From: Cacajao melanocephalus
Taxonomy: Eukaryota; Chordata; Mammalia; Primates; Pitheciidae
NCBI GenBank assembly: GCA_963573385.1
Contig: CAUYLG010038484.1
Location: 140,149 to 204,148 of the forward strand
Length of the DNA: 64,000 bases
Direction: 5' to 3'
The translations under genes and the position numbers were made by a program. The stretch's first letter is position 1. Each line of letters starts with the position of its first letter. The notes under the pieces are model-generated. The model had not been told where the DNA came from. It saw nothing but the letters and a program-made list of their open reading frames with translations, and searched no databases. Positions 34,725-48,074 of this stretch are shown in pieces.

Positions 34725-36875
34725 CTGCCATCCCTATGGAATTTCAGAACGGAACATTGACAAACAAGGAAAGTGGCAGAGAAAGAAGAAAGATCTAGAA
34801 GGTTGTAGATGGGAAATCAGGAATGATTTCAACTGATAAAGATTTCAGACTCATAAGAACACATTTTATAAATGTTAAACACAAAAACAGGAGACCTACG
34901 TGACTGAAGATAGAAGAGAACGCAATGGATTTTATTGGACATGGTGGAAGAGAGAAGAGGCATGTAGGTTTGCAAACAAAGTTAAGAAATAGGAAATGGA
35001 ATTTTTCATTGTACACAAAATATATCTCTTGGGGAGGGCCTGTGTACCCCTATTCTCTGATTATAAACAGATAAACCCAAATGTGGATCCTCCTTGGAAT
35101 ACCCCCATTCTCCTTGCCTCTTAGCGTGTTTGGTTTAAGAAGAGCCTCTGAGAAATTTTGAGGGCCTGTCTTGGCATAATGCAGTGTCACCTGTGCCAAC
35201 CATGGAGTGTCCCATGTGTGTGAGTGTGGCAATGAGAAGAAGCGTGGAGGGCGAGGGGGATTTGAAAGGTGATCTTCACCTAATTACCTGTTTGGTTTGG
35301 ATTTTCAAGAGATTATTGGGCTTCTTAGCTTTTCTGAATTCTGCAGTATTTTCTAAATAGGATGGATTATGGTCTCAGTCCTCATCCATCCTGACTTCTG
35401 AGTTCAGCTCTGTCTCTGCTTTACGGCCTTTAATTTTATTTTTTGTTGTTCCTTTATTTTTTTTTCTTTTTAATAAGACATAGCAGAATTCCTTAGGTAT
35501 GGGATTTGTGAAAGCAGTACCTGTCATCATTCCTGCTGTGTTTGATAGTGACCAGCAGGACAAAGCCACGTGCCAACTTCTTGGCTGCTTCACCTTTGTG
35601 CAGCTCGATTGCAGCTTTGAACCTCATTCAGACTGTGAACTAAGCAAGCTTTGAGGAGGCAGGAGATTCTGTGGGTCCCTGTGACATCTTGCATTAAGAT
35701 CATGGCACTTGCTTTTTTGTCTCTCACATCGGCTCTCTTGCAAGGAGCGTGGCATTTCCAAACTCCATTGCTCTGTTGGAGAAGACTTAGGACAGCACTC
35801 CAGGAAACAGATGACAATTTACAATTGTCTCAGTGGTTTCCAGAATCTCACCAGGCTCCCGTATACCTTCCTGTATTGCGGCTCATGAGTGTATTCACAC
35901 TCTTTCCTCCCCCATGCACAACTCTGCTTGCTCTCGATCAGCAGCCAGACCTCTGTGGCACCAGGTTGTCTCTGTTGTGAACTTCTTTGGTAACCTACCA
36001 GGCCAGAGTCTATACAGTGTGGTTAGGTTTTTCAGGATTTCAGTTTTCAGGCAGTTTATTCCAAGTGAGACAGAAGTGCCATGAAAACAGCCAGGAGTGT
36101 GTTAGGTGGTGGGTCCTATACCTCTGCTGTGACATTGCATGTTCAACTCTTCAGACAGTGGCTTCCTTTACAAATCTAGGAGGTGCTGGATCAGAAAATA
36201 GGAGAAACTCATCAGGCCATCAGAGAGATGCTCCGACAGGGTCCTGATGTTGCTGTCCCTCCAGGTCATCTTGGATCAGTGTTTTCCCAGTTCCCTTTCC
36301 TCATGCTTGCTTCAAGGAAGAAAAAAAGGGGGTACCTTTTCCAAGTACCTTCTAAATGAAACACTCAAGACAGTGCTACTCAGGGAACTTTGCTTGGGTA
36401 GCTTATTTCAGGACTGGTCCTGGGTGTGTAACCTTAGTGAAGTTATAGCCTCCCCAAATTCAGGTGATAGAAGGAAGACAAGAGGTATAGACTGGAGAGG
36501 GGAGGGAAGAAATCAGTGGCTTTGGCCAGCCTCTGTGCCACCCAGTATGACAGAGGAGTGGGAACCAGCCCTCTGGAGCTCTGCTTTGCCATAGGCACTG
36601 CACGTTGTGCCACCTGCTCATCACCTCCTCTAGTCTCACATTGAGCATCGGAGTACACATTGTGCAGACGGGGGAAACTGAGGAGCTCTGAGAGGCTGAG
36701 CATGGAGCTCACACCATGCCCTAAGGTGTGGGAAGAGGGCACAGGAAGCCTCATCTACGGGGGAAAGGGTTGAGGATGGACATGGGTGGGGAGAGGGCAG
36801 AGAGATCCCATCCTAATCTCTGTTCTCACCACGTTTCATAGGAGATGAGGTTAGGACGTGGCAGCTAACTCTCTT

Positions 36876-36940
36876 AAGGACATTCTGACCCCAGGTTATG
36901 TTGGGGATGGACCAACATAAACTGGGGTCAGAATGTCCTT
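36876..36940 (+). repeat. 29-bp near-perfect inverted repeat (hairpin) in AMOTL1 3' UTR
   Basis: The left arm (36876-36904) starts AAGGACATTCTGACCCCAG. The right arm (36912-36940) ends CTGGGGTCAGAATGTCCTT. The arms are reverse complements at 28 of 29 positions, with one internal G/A mismatch at 36895. The loop is the 7 bases GGATGGA. In the AMOTL1 transcript this would form a long, stable hairpin. I do not recognise it as a known transposon or microRNA. Confidence 0.9.
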
Positions 36941-37419
36941 TGCTCTGGGCCACCCCAAGCTTGGGCTGCCTCCCTTACACATAGGTTAGAGACCCAGCCG
37001 TTTCTCCCAAAGCCTGGTCTTCTGCCCCAGACACCTCATTGCCCCAATCAGGTATAAGATTCACTTACTCTTCGAGGTCCCGCTGAACTGCCAAAGTGTT
37101 TTAATTGTCAGAATACAAACGAGCACACCACCATGTTTCAGGGTTTCGAGTGTGTTGTACTGTGGACTTTGACAATATTTTTTTTTCTCTTAACCTACCA
37201 AGACTCTTCCTTAAGAACGAGATTTATATCTTTAAAATGCATTCTTCTATGGGAAATATCCTGCCAAGCCAGGGCACTAAATATTTTCATCTTCAGATCT
37301 TTCCTGAAGTCCGGCCATATACTGAGCACCTGTTCTGAGTTCTGGGCAGCTAAAAGTATCTTATACAGATTTTCAGAAAAAATAATGCTAGCTATATTTT
37401 CTAGTACCAACTGTATGCC

Positions 37420-37575
37420 AACAGTATAGTAAGTACCTTTTAATTAATCCTCAACCCACCTGGAGTACAGGGCGTGAACTTCTTATTCTGATTCCACTGA
37501 TGAAGAAATGGGCTCAGAAAGGTTAAGTACCTTCCTGAAATCTCACAGCCAGGAGAAGCTAGGATGATTTAAAAC
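37420..37575 (-). repeat. MIR (antisense) within AMOTL1 3' UTR
   Basis: Contains tgatgaagaaatgggctcag, aaaggttaagtaccttcctg and tctcacagccaggagaagct. It shows that ancient SINE sequence was absorbed into the UTR. Confidence 0.65.
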
Positions 37576-40519
37576 AAAGTTTGGAGAGGAGCTGGGCTGT
37601 GCAGCCCCTAACATGTGGCACTGCATCTTGGCAGTCTCTATCTCCGTCTCTGATGTGTGTGCACATGTGTGCCTACACACACACGCACACACACACATAC
37701 ACACACAGCTATCACACATCTCAGAGCCTAAGAAACAGGAGTAAGCCCAGAACTCGTAGAATTACCTGTAAATGCCAGGCACAGATGGAAATTATTGTGT
37801 TCCACCAAAAACACAGCTGCAAACTATACTTACAAAATACTTCTGCACTTCCCAGAGACCTGGACTTCAAACTCGCCCAGTGGCGCCTGATTATAGAACT
37901 TGAGCGTCCTGTCTCAGGGTGAAGGGGAGAGGCTCTGGCTTCATGAGAAGGTATGCCAGCGTTGTTCTGCTTCACCCTAGACTGTGTTGTCTGTCAGTTT
38001 CTGTGTGCTGCCAGGATATTATATGGAATTTGAGAAGTTGGAGTCAGGTCTCTGACGCTACGGTTTCAATAAGTAAGTGATTCTGTGCATAAGAACTGTT
38101 ACTGTCTGCAGGTCCCTGTAGCTAAGCTGCCAGGAAAAACACATTATTTTCCAAAACTTTCAGAGCATGTGCAGAACACTTTCTTAGCATTTTCTTCTCT
38201 CAGCATTTTCTCTGCTTCCCAGAAGCTGGCAGCCAGTGGTAATGTGAAGTTCAGCATATTCTAGCCATGCACGCAGGGCAGGGCTGTCTTGGCCCCCCTC
38301 AGCTTTGGTTGGGAGAGCAGGCAGTGGTGAAGCCCTTCTGAGTGAAGTCTTCTGGAGTTGCTCTTTGGAACTCATGTATGAGTTTGACTCCACAAGGCTT
38401 GGCATGGATACCGAAACAGTTGCACCAAATTAGTTCTGAATGTGGAACAGAGAATTCAGTGCGTCTGTTACTCAGGAAGGAGGTGCTCAGAATGTCCCGT
38501 GCAGAGCAGCCAGTCATTACTCCTGTTTGTTCTCACCTGGGCGTGCATGCTTATGCTGCAGTGGCTGTAGCACCTTCATGCCAGGTGCTGATAGAGTGGG
38601 AAATTCTTCTTCCCCACTGGCCTGAGTCCCAGAGACTTAGGGAATCAGGTTTCAGGTGGGGCTGTGGACCTAGAAAGCAGTGGATAATAGATTGGGGCAT
38701 TAAAAGCTTTTGAGGCAGGGGCTCATGCTTAGATTGCAGGGAGTTATGCTGAGCAAATAGATGTGTTTTTCCAAACCAGAGTATTGCCCCGTGTCCGCAC
38801 TGGAGTGAAGCGGACATGCTTCTCTGTGTTCTCTGAACGATCTTGCACTCCTCTTAAGCAAAGGAGTACCATGGCCGTAGTCAGTGAGATCCCTCAAATG
38901 TTCTTAAATGAGTAAGTCTTTAGCCACAGAGTATCCAGCCTACTACTGACTTCTCCACATCCTAAAACCTGAGGCAGCCATGGTACATGCTTTATAAATG
39001 TTTCTTTTCTTTTTTGTTGTTGTTTAAGTAATTAAAGTGTTTAAAATGTCTTTTAGATGTGACGATTATTTAATGGGTTTGCCTCTGACGTGTGGCTTCA
39101 TGGGAGATAGGCAAAGTAATTAAGAAGTTACCAGCAATTGGTCAGCTAGGGGAATGCAAAAGTTAGCATTTCAGGAAGTGAATTTCTCCTGGAACAAACC
39201 AAGCAATTTTTCTCTTTCTTTTAAGTAATATACCCTTTTCTCACTTAGTAATTTAATGGTATTTAAAGACATGTGTATAAGTGAGTGTATACATATGAGG
39301 TATGACTATGGGGTTGTTTGTGGGAATTTCTTTTCTTAACATACAGAAGATCAAAGTGTTTCATCTCACCCCACCCTCCTTCAACAGTGTCTTTTGGGAG
39401 ACTATGTGCTGATGGGCTATAGTGCTGCCAACTAAAAATATCCTGGGAACTCCTCTATCAGAATGGCCTTCGGGGCTTGGCACGTTCCTTTGGTTTCCCC
39501 TTAGAGATGAGAAATCTTCCTCCTTTGAGGATGGATTTAAGTTCTGGAAATAATCTCAAGTACTTTATAGCATAGTTAGACGAATAAAGATGGCAATTAA
39601 GGTAAGTCAGACCATTTTTGTTTCTTTAAAAATCCCTAACACATTTCTTGGAATGAGTCTCTGAACTCAGAGCCTCTCAAATTGTCCACTTCAAGGGAGG
39701 ACTGTCCTCATTAGCACACAGCCTTTTGAAAACTGATTGTCTTGCCATGCCTCCTATGTGTTCACATCTCTGCATACACTACAGACATAAGTGCATATTC
39801 ATTAATATAAACGTCTGGTAGGTATTCTCTAAAACCATGTTTACTTTAGTGCATGTTATTGTCATGTTATGATGTGACTGGGGTGTTTGTCATGAAACTT
39901 TGCTTCTTCACAGAATTAGAATACTGCTCTCTCTATATTGAAGTACATATGCAGCATTTTCTTGTATCAGCTCCCAAAGCCTGGATGCCCAGTGTTGTGT
40001 TTACATGTGATTGTGCCTAGGAGTCTGTTCACGTAAAGACACCTGTAAGTATTTATTACAAAACAAAATGTAAGCAAATATATCCACATTGGTTTTAATT
40101 GAATCAAAGTGTTTTTTTTTTCCTTTTGAGGAGGAACAGAGAGCCTCCTCCTCCATGAGCACTTACAGAATTGTGTAAAATTCTGTGCACCAAGGGCAAG
40201 TGTGGGCGTCTGATTTCAGCCCTCCTGCTGCCACTGCCCTCCCACCTGCTCTGTGTGTGTGCATCGCTGTGCTTGGTGGCAGTGTGCCGTGCTCATGCCA
40301 GGCTCTTCCCAGCAGACTCTGGTATCTGGCTGTAATGTCTGGCATCTTTGTATTGCCATTCTGTGTTGAGGGGTGGTGTACATGGCTGTACAGCCAGATG
40401 GGTCTGTGTACCAGTGTGGGGAGTCGAAGAACACTGCCAGTCCCCCACAGCAAATATTGATGCTGTTGGTCAGCCAAAGATTTTCCTCTTCTTTGCTGCT
40501 TAAACTTGTGCCTTAATAT

Positions 40520-40527
40520 TGTACATA
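40520..40527 (+). promoter_or_regulatory. Pumilio response element (UGUANAUA type)
   Basis: TGTACATA matches the UGUANAUA consensus bound by PUM1/PUM2 and shares its last base with the poly(A) signal. The match is exact, but an 8-mer of this kind also arises by chance. Function is inferred only. Confidence 0.4.
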
Positions 40528-40532
40528 ATAAA
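40527..40532 (+). promoter_or_regulatory. AMOTL1: AATAAA polyadenylation signal of AMOTL1
   Basis: A canonical AATAAA overlaps the end of TGTACATA. T/GT-rich sequence follows within 60 bp (ggcttttccctctcacttgc), as expected downstream of a cleavage site. The resulting 3' UTR of about 5.8 kb agrees with my memory of a long AMOTL1 message. Cleavage is expected about 15-25 bases downstream. Confidence 0.75.
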
Positions 40533-41304
40533 TGGATAAAATGGCTTTTCCCTCTCACTTGCTCTTTTCTTCCTTAAAGAACTTATGAACTGGTGCTCAA
40601 AAAATGTTTCATTTTACTCCACTTACTGTTTTGCTTCAGAGGCCCTCAGCTCCCACCTTGTGGGCCTCACGCTGACACCAACACACAGCTCTTGACTCTG
40701 AGGAGGAAATGAATCATCCAGACCACTGCAGCTTGCAGCCCGCCCACTCCTGGCTCCTCCAGACAAATAAGGAGAAAGGAAACGCAGGGAGACTGTGGGC
40801 CCTAGTGTCCACTTTGATCACATGTGAGTGATCACATACATGTGAGTGTCCACTTTTGGGGGTTCCTCAATTCAGAGCCTGCAAATGATCACTGTAAACT
40901 AGCTATCTCAGGAATTCACCCAGGCAGCCTGGAGTCAGCCATGCCCCTGAATCTAAGGATGGAAATGGGAGATGGGAGCTGTTTTGTTAGCATCTTGGGG
41001 CACAGGAGAAAAAAGTGGGGCTCTGGTGGAAAGGAGTCACATGGTAAATGGGTGAAATCCAAGCCAGGAGCCTCGGGGACTGACGCAGAACAGAGTAAGA
41101 CTCATGAGAATCTCTATGTGAAGGCCCCTCCCCTGGGATCACTGTATTTAAGAGAGGGTGGTGCCTGCTGTTTATTCTCTGATGATGCCCTTTCAGCAGA
41201 AGCGTCTCTCCTTCTTACCCACCCCCAATCCTAGCATAGGAAAAGCTTCCTAGATGTGAGCTCTGGGAGAGTGTGAGATGCATCTCTAGCCCCCCAGTAA
41301 TCAT

Positions 41305-41430
41305 TGATGTGATTTATATGCATTATCTTCTTTAATCACAACCTCGTCATCATCCCCACTTTAAACCCCAGGAGACTGAAACTCAAACAACCTTGGACAA
41401 ATAATGTGCAAAAGATGGCAGGTCTACCTG
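41305..41430 (-). repeat. MIR (antisense)
   Basis: Contains atgcattatcttctttaatc and ggagactgaaactcaaacaa. Diverged. Confidence 0.5.
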
Positions 41431-42534
41431 ATGCAGAGACCAGGCACTGGCATGTGAGAGGTGGGTGGGTGCTGGGAGGCAGGACAGCTCATGCTCCTGT
41501 CTGCCTGGCTTCTTGTCTGTCCTGCTTCCACCCTGAAGAATCCTCTGCAGGGAGTGCTATCTGTGCCTGCGTGCAAATATGACTCAATTCCTGTAAAATG
41601 AACCCTTGTAGCTCCACAGTCTCCACCTGTCAGGATGACTTGGGGAAGACAGCTGGAGGACTGCATTTGTGTTTAGGGTTTGGATGACCCTTCCAAGTTG
41701 TCACCTCCCCATGCTGATCCCACACATGTACATCATGCAAGGCACCCCTGAGCTCTGACCTTTCTCTTGGCCCCTTGTACACCCCAGGAGAGAAGTCCTG
41801 AATCCCAGCAGTTCTGTGTAGTCATTCCAAGTGGTACACGTCTGTGCCCTGAAGGAACACTGGCCTCCATTCTGACATCTGGGCTGGGGCCTCAGGAACC
41901 AAGAGATAGCAATGCTTTTTAAGTTGCCCAGGTTCATCGTGATAAGGAGTTAGGTCACAAATGGAAAATAAATCAGAAGCGATGAAATTCCTTTCTTAAA
42001 GTTCTGTGTTGTCAAAATAAGCTTTCTGTCATTGAAGAATGTCATTATGGTTTACTGTTTCTGTTGCCTTTTTATCAAGCACAACAGTATGTCTTTGATG
42101 TGCTTCTTTTATCTGCCTGTTTCTGGCAGGCAGACATCTAAGACCATTCCAGCTGAGCCAGGACTTCTTCTCTTGATGAATCTGTCATCCTCAAAGTTCC
42201 TCTTTTTGGAATATTGGGAGATATATAGGTGATTTTTTAAATTGAACCTGGAGTTTATGGGAACCTGGAAAGCCCTCTGTATCTAATGTGGAGTTCCATC
42301 AAAGGGTGACTCTCTCCAAGTTTTTGGAGACTCATCATGTGTATACAGATAATATAAGGATCATAGACTACATTGTCAAGTGCTTCAGAGTATAGTAATA
42401 TTAATTGTAGTCTTATTGTTAGAAACTAACAGTGCCTAACTTTGTGTCCTGATGGTTTTTGCCTCTCTAAATATGCAAGGGAGGCAGGATCTAAGTTTTA
42501 TTGAGTTGGCTTTGGAATAATATTTCATTGTAAG

Positions 42535-42675
42535 AACGCCAGAGGTAGGTATTATGGGACATTATTACCCCTGCACGTCAAATGAGGAAACAGACTCAAG
42601 AGAAGTGAAGTGTGCACTTGGCTCTGCAGTAGAAGCCAGGCCTGCTCATTTCTAAAGCCTCCACTCTCTCTCTGC
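42535..42675 (-). repeat. MIR (antisense)
   Basis: Contains gaggtaggtattatgggaca, tcaaatgaggaaacagactc and agcctccactctctc in antisense MIR order. Confidence 0.6.
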
Positions 42676-43424
42676 ACTGAATTGTTGCCTTTGACTTTAG
42701 TTGGTTTTTTTGTTTGTCTGCTTGTGTTTGTTTATTTAATCATTCTAAAGAGAATTGGAAAGCAGATGGCTAACTGAAAAAACGTCACTGAGGCTCTTTT
42801 TGGAAATGTGACTTTTTTTTTCAGCCAAAGGCTTATACAGACAGGCTGGATCAGTGGCTCTGGTCTGTGAGATGTATACTTCATTTTTACCTGGTAGACT
42901 TTGTTTATTAACACTCACCTGGTTGGCAGCATGGTGGAAAGGGACCAACAGGCAGAAACTGTGTCAGGTCCGCACTGGGGCTGGGGGCCGGCTCTTGGTT
43001 TTCCTCAGGTACATGTGAAGCTACAGAACTTGTGGTCCAGGAATGCTGAGTATAAAATGGAAATGTCTGGTCATCTAATGAAGTCCTTGATTGTACCTGA
43101 CAGGCATCTGTGCCTGGTTTTCTGATCACCTGAACCTTGGTGCCTTCCCTTCCATATTCACAGTTCTGCTTCTGCTCCATCTACTCAGTCATCTCTGCTA
43201 GGGGCCCCAGTCACCTCGGGCCCCTCCCCTACTCTCTCATTTAGCTAGCTGGTTACCTGTTCCTGCCCACTCCACCCTCCCATGTTGCTTCTGTACTTTC
43301 ATTTTTTCTATCCCCATGGCCTTAGTTCAAGACTTCATGTCTCACATGGACAATTACAGTAGCCTTCTCTCTACCATCTCATCCTACTCTATCCAGAGAA
43401 ACAAGAGTAATAATGACATTTATT

Positions 43425-43645
43425 CATTGTTATCATGCACCCAACCTCCTGTGAGCCTTTCCTATATTAGCACTTCGAATTCTTACAATCACTATTAGTA
43501 TAGGTCCATTGTACTGATGGAGAAACTAAGAAGCAGGGAAGTTAAGCCTCTTGCCCAAAGTCCTAGAGCTTGTGAGTGGCAGGGCTGGGATTCAAGCCCA
43601 GATCGATTGGCTCTAGAGCCTCCAGACCACACTGTTCTTCCCCAG
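43425..43645 (-). repeat. MIR (antisense)
   Basis: Contains gtactgatggagaaactaag, gttaagcctcttgcccaaag and gctgggattcaagcccagat. Confidence 0.75.
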
Positions 43646-43649
43646 CCTC

Positions 43650-44165
43650 AGTTTCTAGAGGCATGTCTGATGATGTCATTCTTTTAAGGGAAATTGCCAC
43701 AACATTATTAGCTTCCTGTGGCCTTCAGGATAAAGCTGTGGCATTTATGCCCTGCACAGTCTGACCCCAGTCCACTTCCCTTTCTGCCCCTACCTTCAAG
43801 TCACTCTAGGAACCACACTGTGCCCATAATCTGCTTTGTGTGTTTCCATTTCTGTACCTGTCCATGGGGTCCCTGAGATTGGTATACCCTCTTGTCTATC
43901 TGTCCAAATCTAACTCATTCTTCAAGGTGAGGTTCAAATGTCACTTTTCTCAGGAAGGTATTTCAGGTCACCAGGGTCAAAATTAATTGCTCTTCTTCCA
44001 TTATTAGCTGAGTCACCTGAAGAAAGTTGTTGAATTTCTGCAAACCTCTTCTTTGCAAGATGTCATGCAGCAGGTTCCCTGTCTGTTTTCTTCATTAATG
44101 TGAGTCAGGCACCTAATGCAGTTCCTGGCACACCACAGGTGCTTGAGTGTTGACTGAATGAGTCA
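43650..44165 (+). repeat. L2 (sense)
   Basis: L2 order is clear: tgccctgcacagtctgaccc, attcttcaaggtgaggttca, then cagttcctggcacaccacag and a final tgactgaatgag. Confidence 0.75.
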
Positions 44166-45334
44166 ACCCCAAGGATTTAATAAGAAGGGTTGTAATGTGT
44201 CTAAAATGACAGTGCCGTGCATCACACCATCCATCCAGCCCTTGCCCCAGGCTCCTATTACAGTGAACTATATACACAAGTGTCTGTCAGCTCATCTCTC
44301 TGGGGTAGGAACCTTGACTTGTATCCAGAGTAGATGCTCATTAAAAGTTGAACTGGCTGAATTCTCCCAAGCTTCTTACTGCATATGTTCAGTGACTATT
44401 GTCAAGGAAACTGAAAGTAGAGGTCCTCGAGTAAAAAATTATTGTGCAAGTAATGCATATTTGTTTTTAAAACAATCAAATGATAGAGGAGAATACAAAG
44501 TAGAAGCTACTACCTCCTCTAAATTGCTGCATGTAGCCATTAATTCTGTTAAGTTTGGAGAATTTCCTTCTAGGCTTCTCTACAGATATGAAAAACCCAG
44601 TAGGTAGATATGGATGAATGACCATGCTACTCATACAACGTGCTTTTTTCATTCAACAATAGGTCATAGGCAGGGTTCCCAAGCAGCATGTGTAGACTCC
44701 TCTCATTGTGCTTTATGGTGGTATGTGTTCTTTTGTGTGGAGGAAAGGGAGCTTACTGAAACTTGAGGGTGCTCCTGCACCACCACCCAGCTCCCCACAG
44801 CATTTCCCCAGCAATGAAGGGAGAGCTAAGAGCATGGGGAAGCTGGGGGAGATGTTTTGTTTCTGTCCTAAGAAACTAGCCAAAACTTGTAATATATATA
44901 AGTCAGGTCTGGCCAAATGCTGGCCGTAAGTTCCTCCAGTGCATCAAAACATTTCCATTTGCCTGTCCAGGCACTAAAAAAATTGATGATTGTCATGATG
45001 ACATTGGGATCCCAAGGGCTAAACAACACCATGGCCCCAATTGATGGCGCAGCCCAGTCTGGCCAGGAATGCTCTGTTCCCATCCAGAAACCCTGTGTCA
45101 GCTCTCTGAGGGGCTAATTTTTCATGCAGTGCCCTACCCTTTGGCCTAGAGAACACATTTTCCTGGCATAATTCAACTCAGCCCTACTCCAATTTGACTT
45201 TGTTCAGGGAGTTGATGACATTGATTCTTCCCTTGTCCCTGGCACTTTCATTCTGCAGAGCATCTATCAGATTTTTACAAATATTTAGCTTTAGGAATAG
45301 CCTGTAAAAAGAAGCCCAGTTTATGAGTCACTCA

Positions 45335-45625
45335 TCAGGTTATTACTGAAAATTTATTATGTGCCCAGCACACTTGAGATCTTGGGGGAAAGCCAGATGA
45401 TGCAGAGTGCTGTGGTGATCCTGCCCTGAAGGTAGAGGAGGGGCAGGGAACTGGACTGACTTTCTACTGTACGCCAAGCATTTTATGTCAAACGTGGCAT
45501 TTGGTCCTCACAACAGCAAGAACAGTGAGATTCAGAGAGGCTAAGCAGATTACCAAGGTCTACACTTACCCAAGTAAGCAGCAGGGTGGCATTTCAGCCC
45601 AGGATTGGATGACGCTAAAAGTCAG
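45335..45625 (-). repeat. MIR/L2 relic (antisense)
   Basis: Contains aaatttattatgtgcccagc, then gtgagattcagagaggctaa and atttcagcccaggattgga. Confidence 0.6.
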
Positions 45626-48074
45626 GACGTTTCCATAGCATCGTGCAACCTCCATGTTCGAGTCTAATTGAGGTCACAAGTATGATAGACAATTTGCTCT
45701 TTGTCCTTAATGGAGGATGTATACCAGGATCCCTGGACATATCTACCAAGCCCCCATCACGCTCGCCATTTGGAGAGAAGTTGGCTGATGGTACCCTGCC
45801 AGGTACTGCAGTCCCCAGCTCTGAGACAGCACTGTGGACAACCTGCCTGCAGGTAGAGCAGACAGAGGCCCTACCAAAGTATGCATGGGGGAAGTCTCAC
45901 ACTGGGTAAATTTAGAGAACCCAGACTGAACCTTTTCCCCACTTCAATCTCTGAGAGTTCCATTGCCACCAGCAGGGGCCATCCACTGTCTTGTCCAAGC
46001 CTTTCCAGAAGAGCCACTGAGAGGGGCTCCCCAAAAGAGCCAGTGGTGTCTCCTGCCCTCCTCTCTTGCCAGTCTATGTAATATCTCAATCTAATTTTAC
46101 CTGGAAGAGGGTTAGTTGGAGGTGGTAACCATACTTCATACCTTAAAAAAGAAATTTTGGTGTCAATACTTTATACCTTGATTAATAACAAATCTTTTGT
46201 TGCATCACTGCTCCTCATCTCCACTAAATTCACAGCCTGGGGCTTCGGTACGTGGTACAACTTGCCAGGCATGTACAACTAATGTCGGACAACAGTCATA
46301 AGTAATGAGCAGAAACTTCAAAGGAAGCCATTTTAAGTCTTCCGTGCCTCTCGGTCAAGACCATCCCAGTGTTCTGGAGGGGAAGTTGAAAGCCCACTGC
46401 ATTAGGGCTTCTGTTACAAGCAAACAAAAATTACACTCCTGTTTCATGTTTTCCATAGGGTAACTCTGGGCGTTCAATGAGTGGCCAACGAATGTGAAAT
46501 CTTTACTTAGTAACATCTCCAGCCTGTGCATAATGCCTTTCTTCTAAAGAGCACAGGTATGTGTTTTATGCTATTCACACTGCCGGGAGAAACAGCTAGG
46601 GATGGCCGTCATGACTCCTTTTAACATAACTGAGAGAAAGGCGAACAGAGAGCTTGGGTGCTTTCCGAAGGTCATGGTGAAAGGCCAGCAGAGCCAATTA
46701 GAAGTGGCCTTCTTGTGGCCCCGTTGGTGCTTTCTGGGCAAAATGAGCCATCTATGCTGAAGTTTTGTGGGCATTGGGTCTTTTCTGAGCCCTGTACCTT
46801 ACCCTGGCTGTGGATCAGTAAACTGAGAAGTTATGGGCTTGGCTGGATTGGCCAAGAAGTCACCTCAGAAGAGCTTCATGTTCTTACTTGTATGTCTAAT
46901 GAACCAACTGATTCCACAAAGCCATTGTTCAAGGCTGAGGAGCTGGGATTTCCCCCAGTGGCAGACCCAGGAGGGATGGGCCCAGTATTGTGAGATCACA
47001 GCAGAAAATGCTTCGGGATTCTTTGACAACCTTGAAACCCTTGACTTTACATCAGGGCTGAGATCTGAATGGCCATGGCAGCAAGGTGGCAGATGAAAAT
47101 AGAGGGGATCTTTCCCAGGGATAACAGAATTGATGGCAAATGCAGTTCCTTTGCTTTTGAGATACAGGGTTGGAGAGACGCTACCTGTCACAGTCTGATC
47201 AATCCAGGTTACTTGGGACCACAAGTAGCACCTAGTTCCATAGGAATCTCAACATTTGAAAAATGTACAAGGCATCACAAATAATTCATCATGTAAATAA
47301 TTCATGCGAGAAACACTTAAAAGTAATATACACAGAGACACACACATTAGTTTAACATTCTCATTGTGTTAATTGAAGGGTGCAAAGATGAATAAGATGC
47401 TGTGCCTGACCCCCCAGGAACTCACAGTCTAAGGAAAAAGGCAAGAAAGGTCCACAATATGATGTTTAGTGTCAAACTCATGAGATGTACAGATTGTTCT
47501 GTTGGTTTAAAGGAGTGGGGAAATAGAAAAACAGGTGACATTTGGGTTGAACTTGGAAGAATGAGAAGGGAAATGGGGCTGAGGCTGGAGGGCAGAGGGA
47601 ACAACATGCACAGATGCATCTATTTTGCTTATAACTGCTATTTGAGCAGGGTTTGATGGAGTTAGTTCATCTCTTCTGGGCCCCACTGTGGTGGCTCAAA
47701 GACCAGTGGCTAGAACACTGGGGGGTCCTGGGGCATCTCCATTCATTGTGGTCTCTTCTCAGGGTCCCTCTGGCATAGTCCAGGGAAGCCAGACTTGCTG
47801 CATGATAGCTCAGGGTGTCAAAGGGGCATGTTGAGAGAGGACACAAGACAGGATCTTTCTCCTTTCATGACCTAGCCTCAGAAATCACTCAGCCCCACTT
47901 CTGCCACATCTACTGCCAAGGTAGTTACAGAGGCCCATCTGGGTTTGAGAGGTGAGGGTTGGGGGATAAACTTCATCTCCTTACATGAAAATGGCAAGGT
48001 TTCAGAAAAGCACACAGGACCAGAAACACTGCTGTGCCCACTTTGGAAAACAAAGTCTGCTACACTGGTATCAA

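Larger units (their letters stand above)
34725..40550 (+). other. AMOTL1: AMOTL1 3' untranslated region
   Basis: About 5.8 kb between the stop codon and the last good poly(A) signal contains no coding potential beyond short chance frames. It holds a strong inverted repeat at 36876-36940, an antisense MIR relic near 37420-37575 and a small CA-rich microsatellite near 37675-37710. It also has AT-rich stretches in its last 2 kb and a Pumilio-type element just before the poly(A) signal. I see no Alu or L1 in it. The end is inferred from the signal; shorter isoforms could use other sites. Confidence 0.8.

Noticed and set aside
36600..36710. Possible antisense MIR in the 3' UTR
   Set aside because: Only gggggaaactgaggagctct fits; the rest is too diverged to support.
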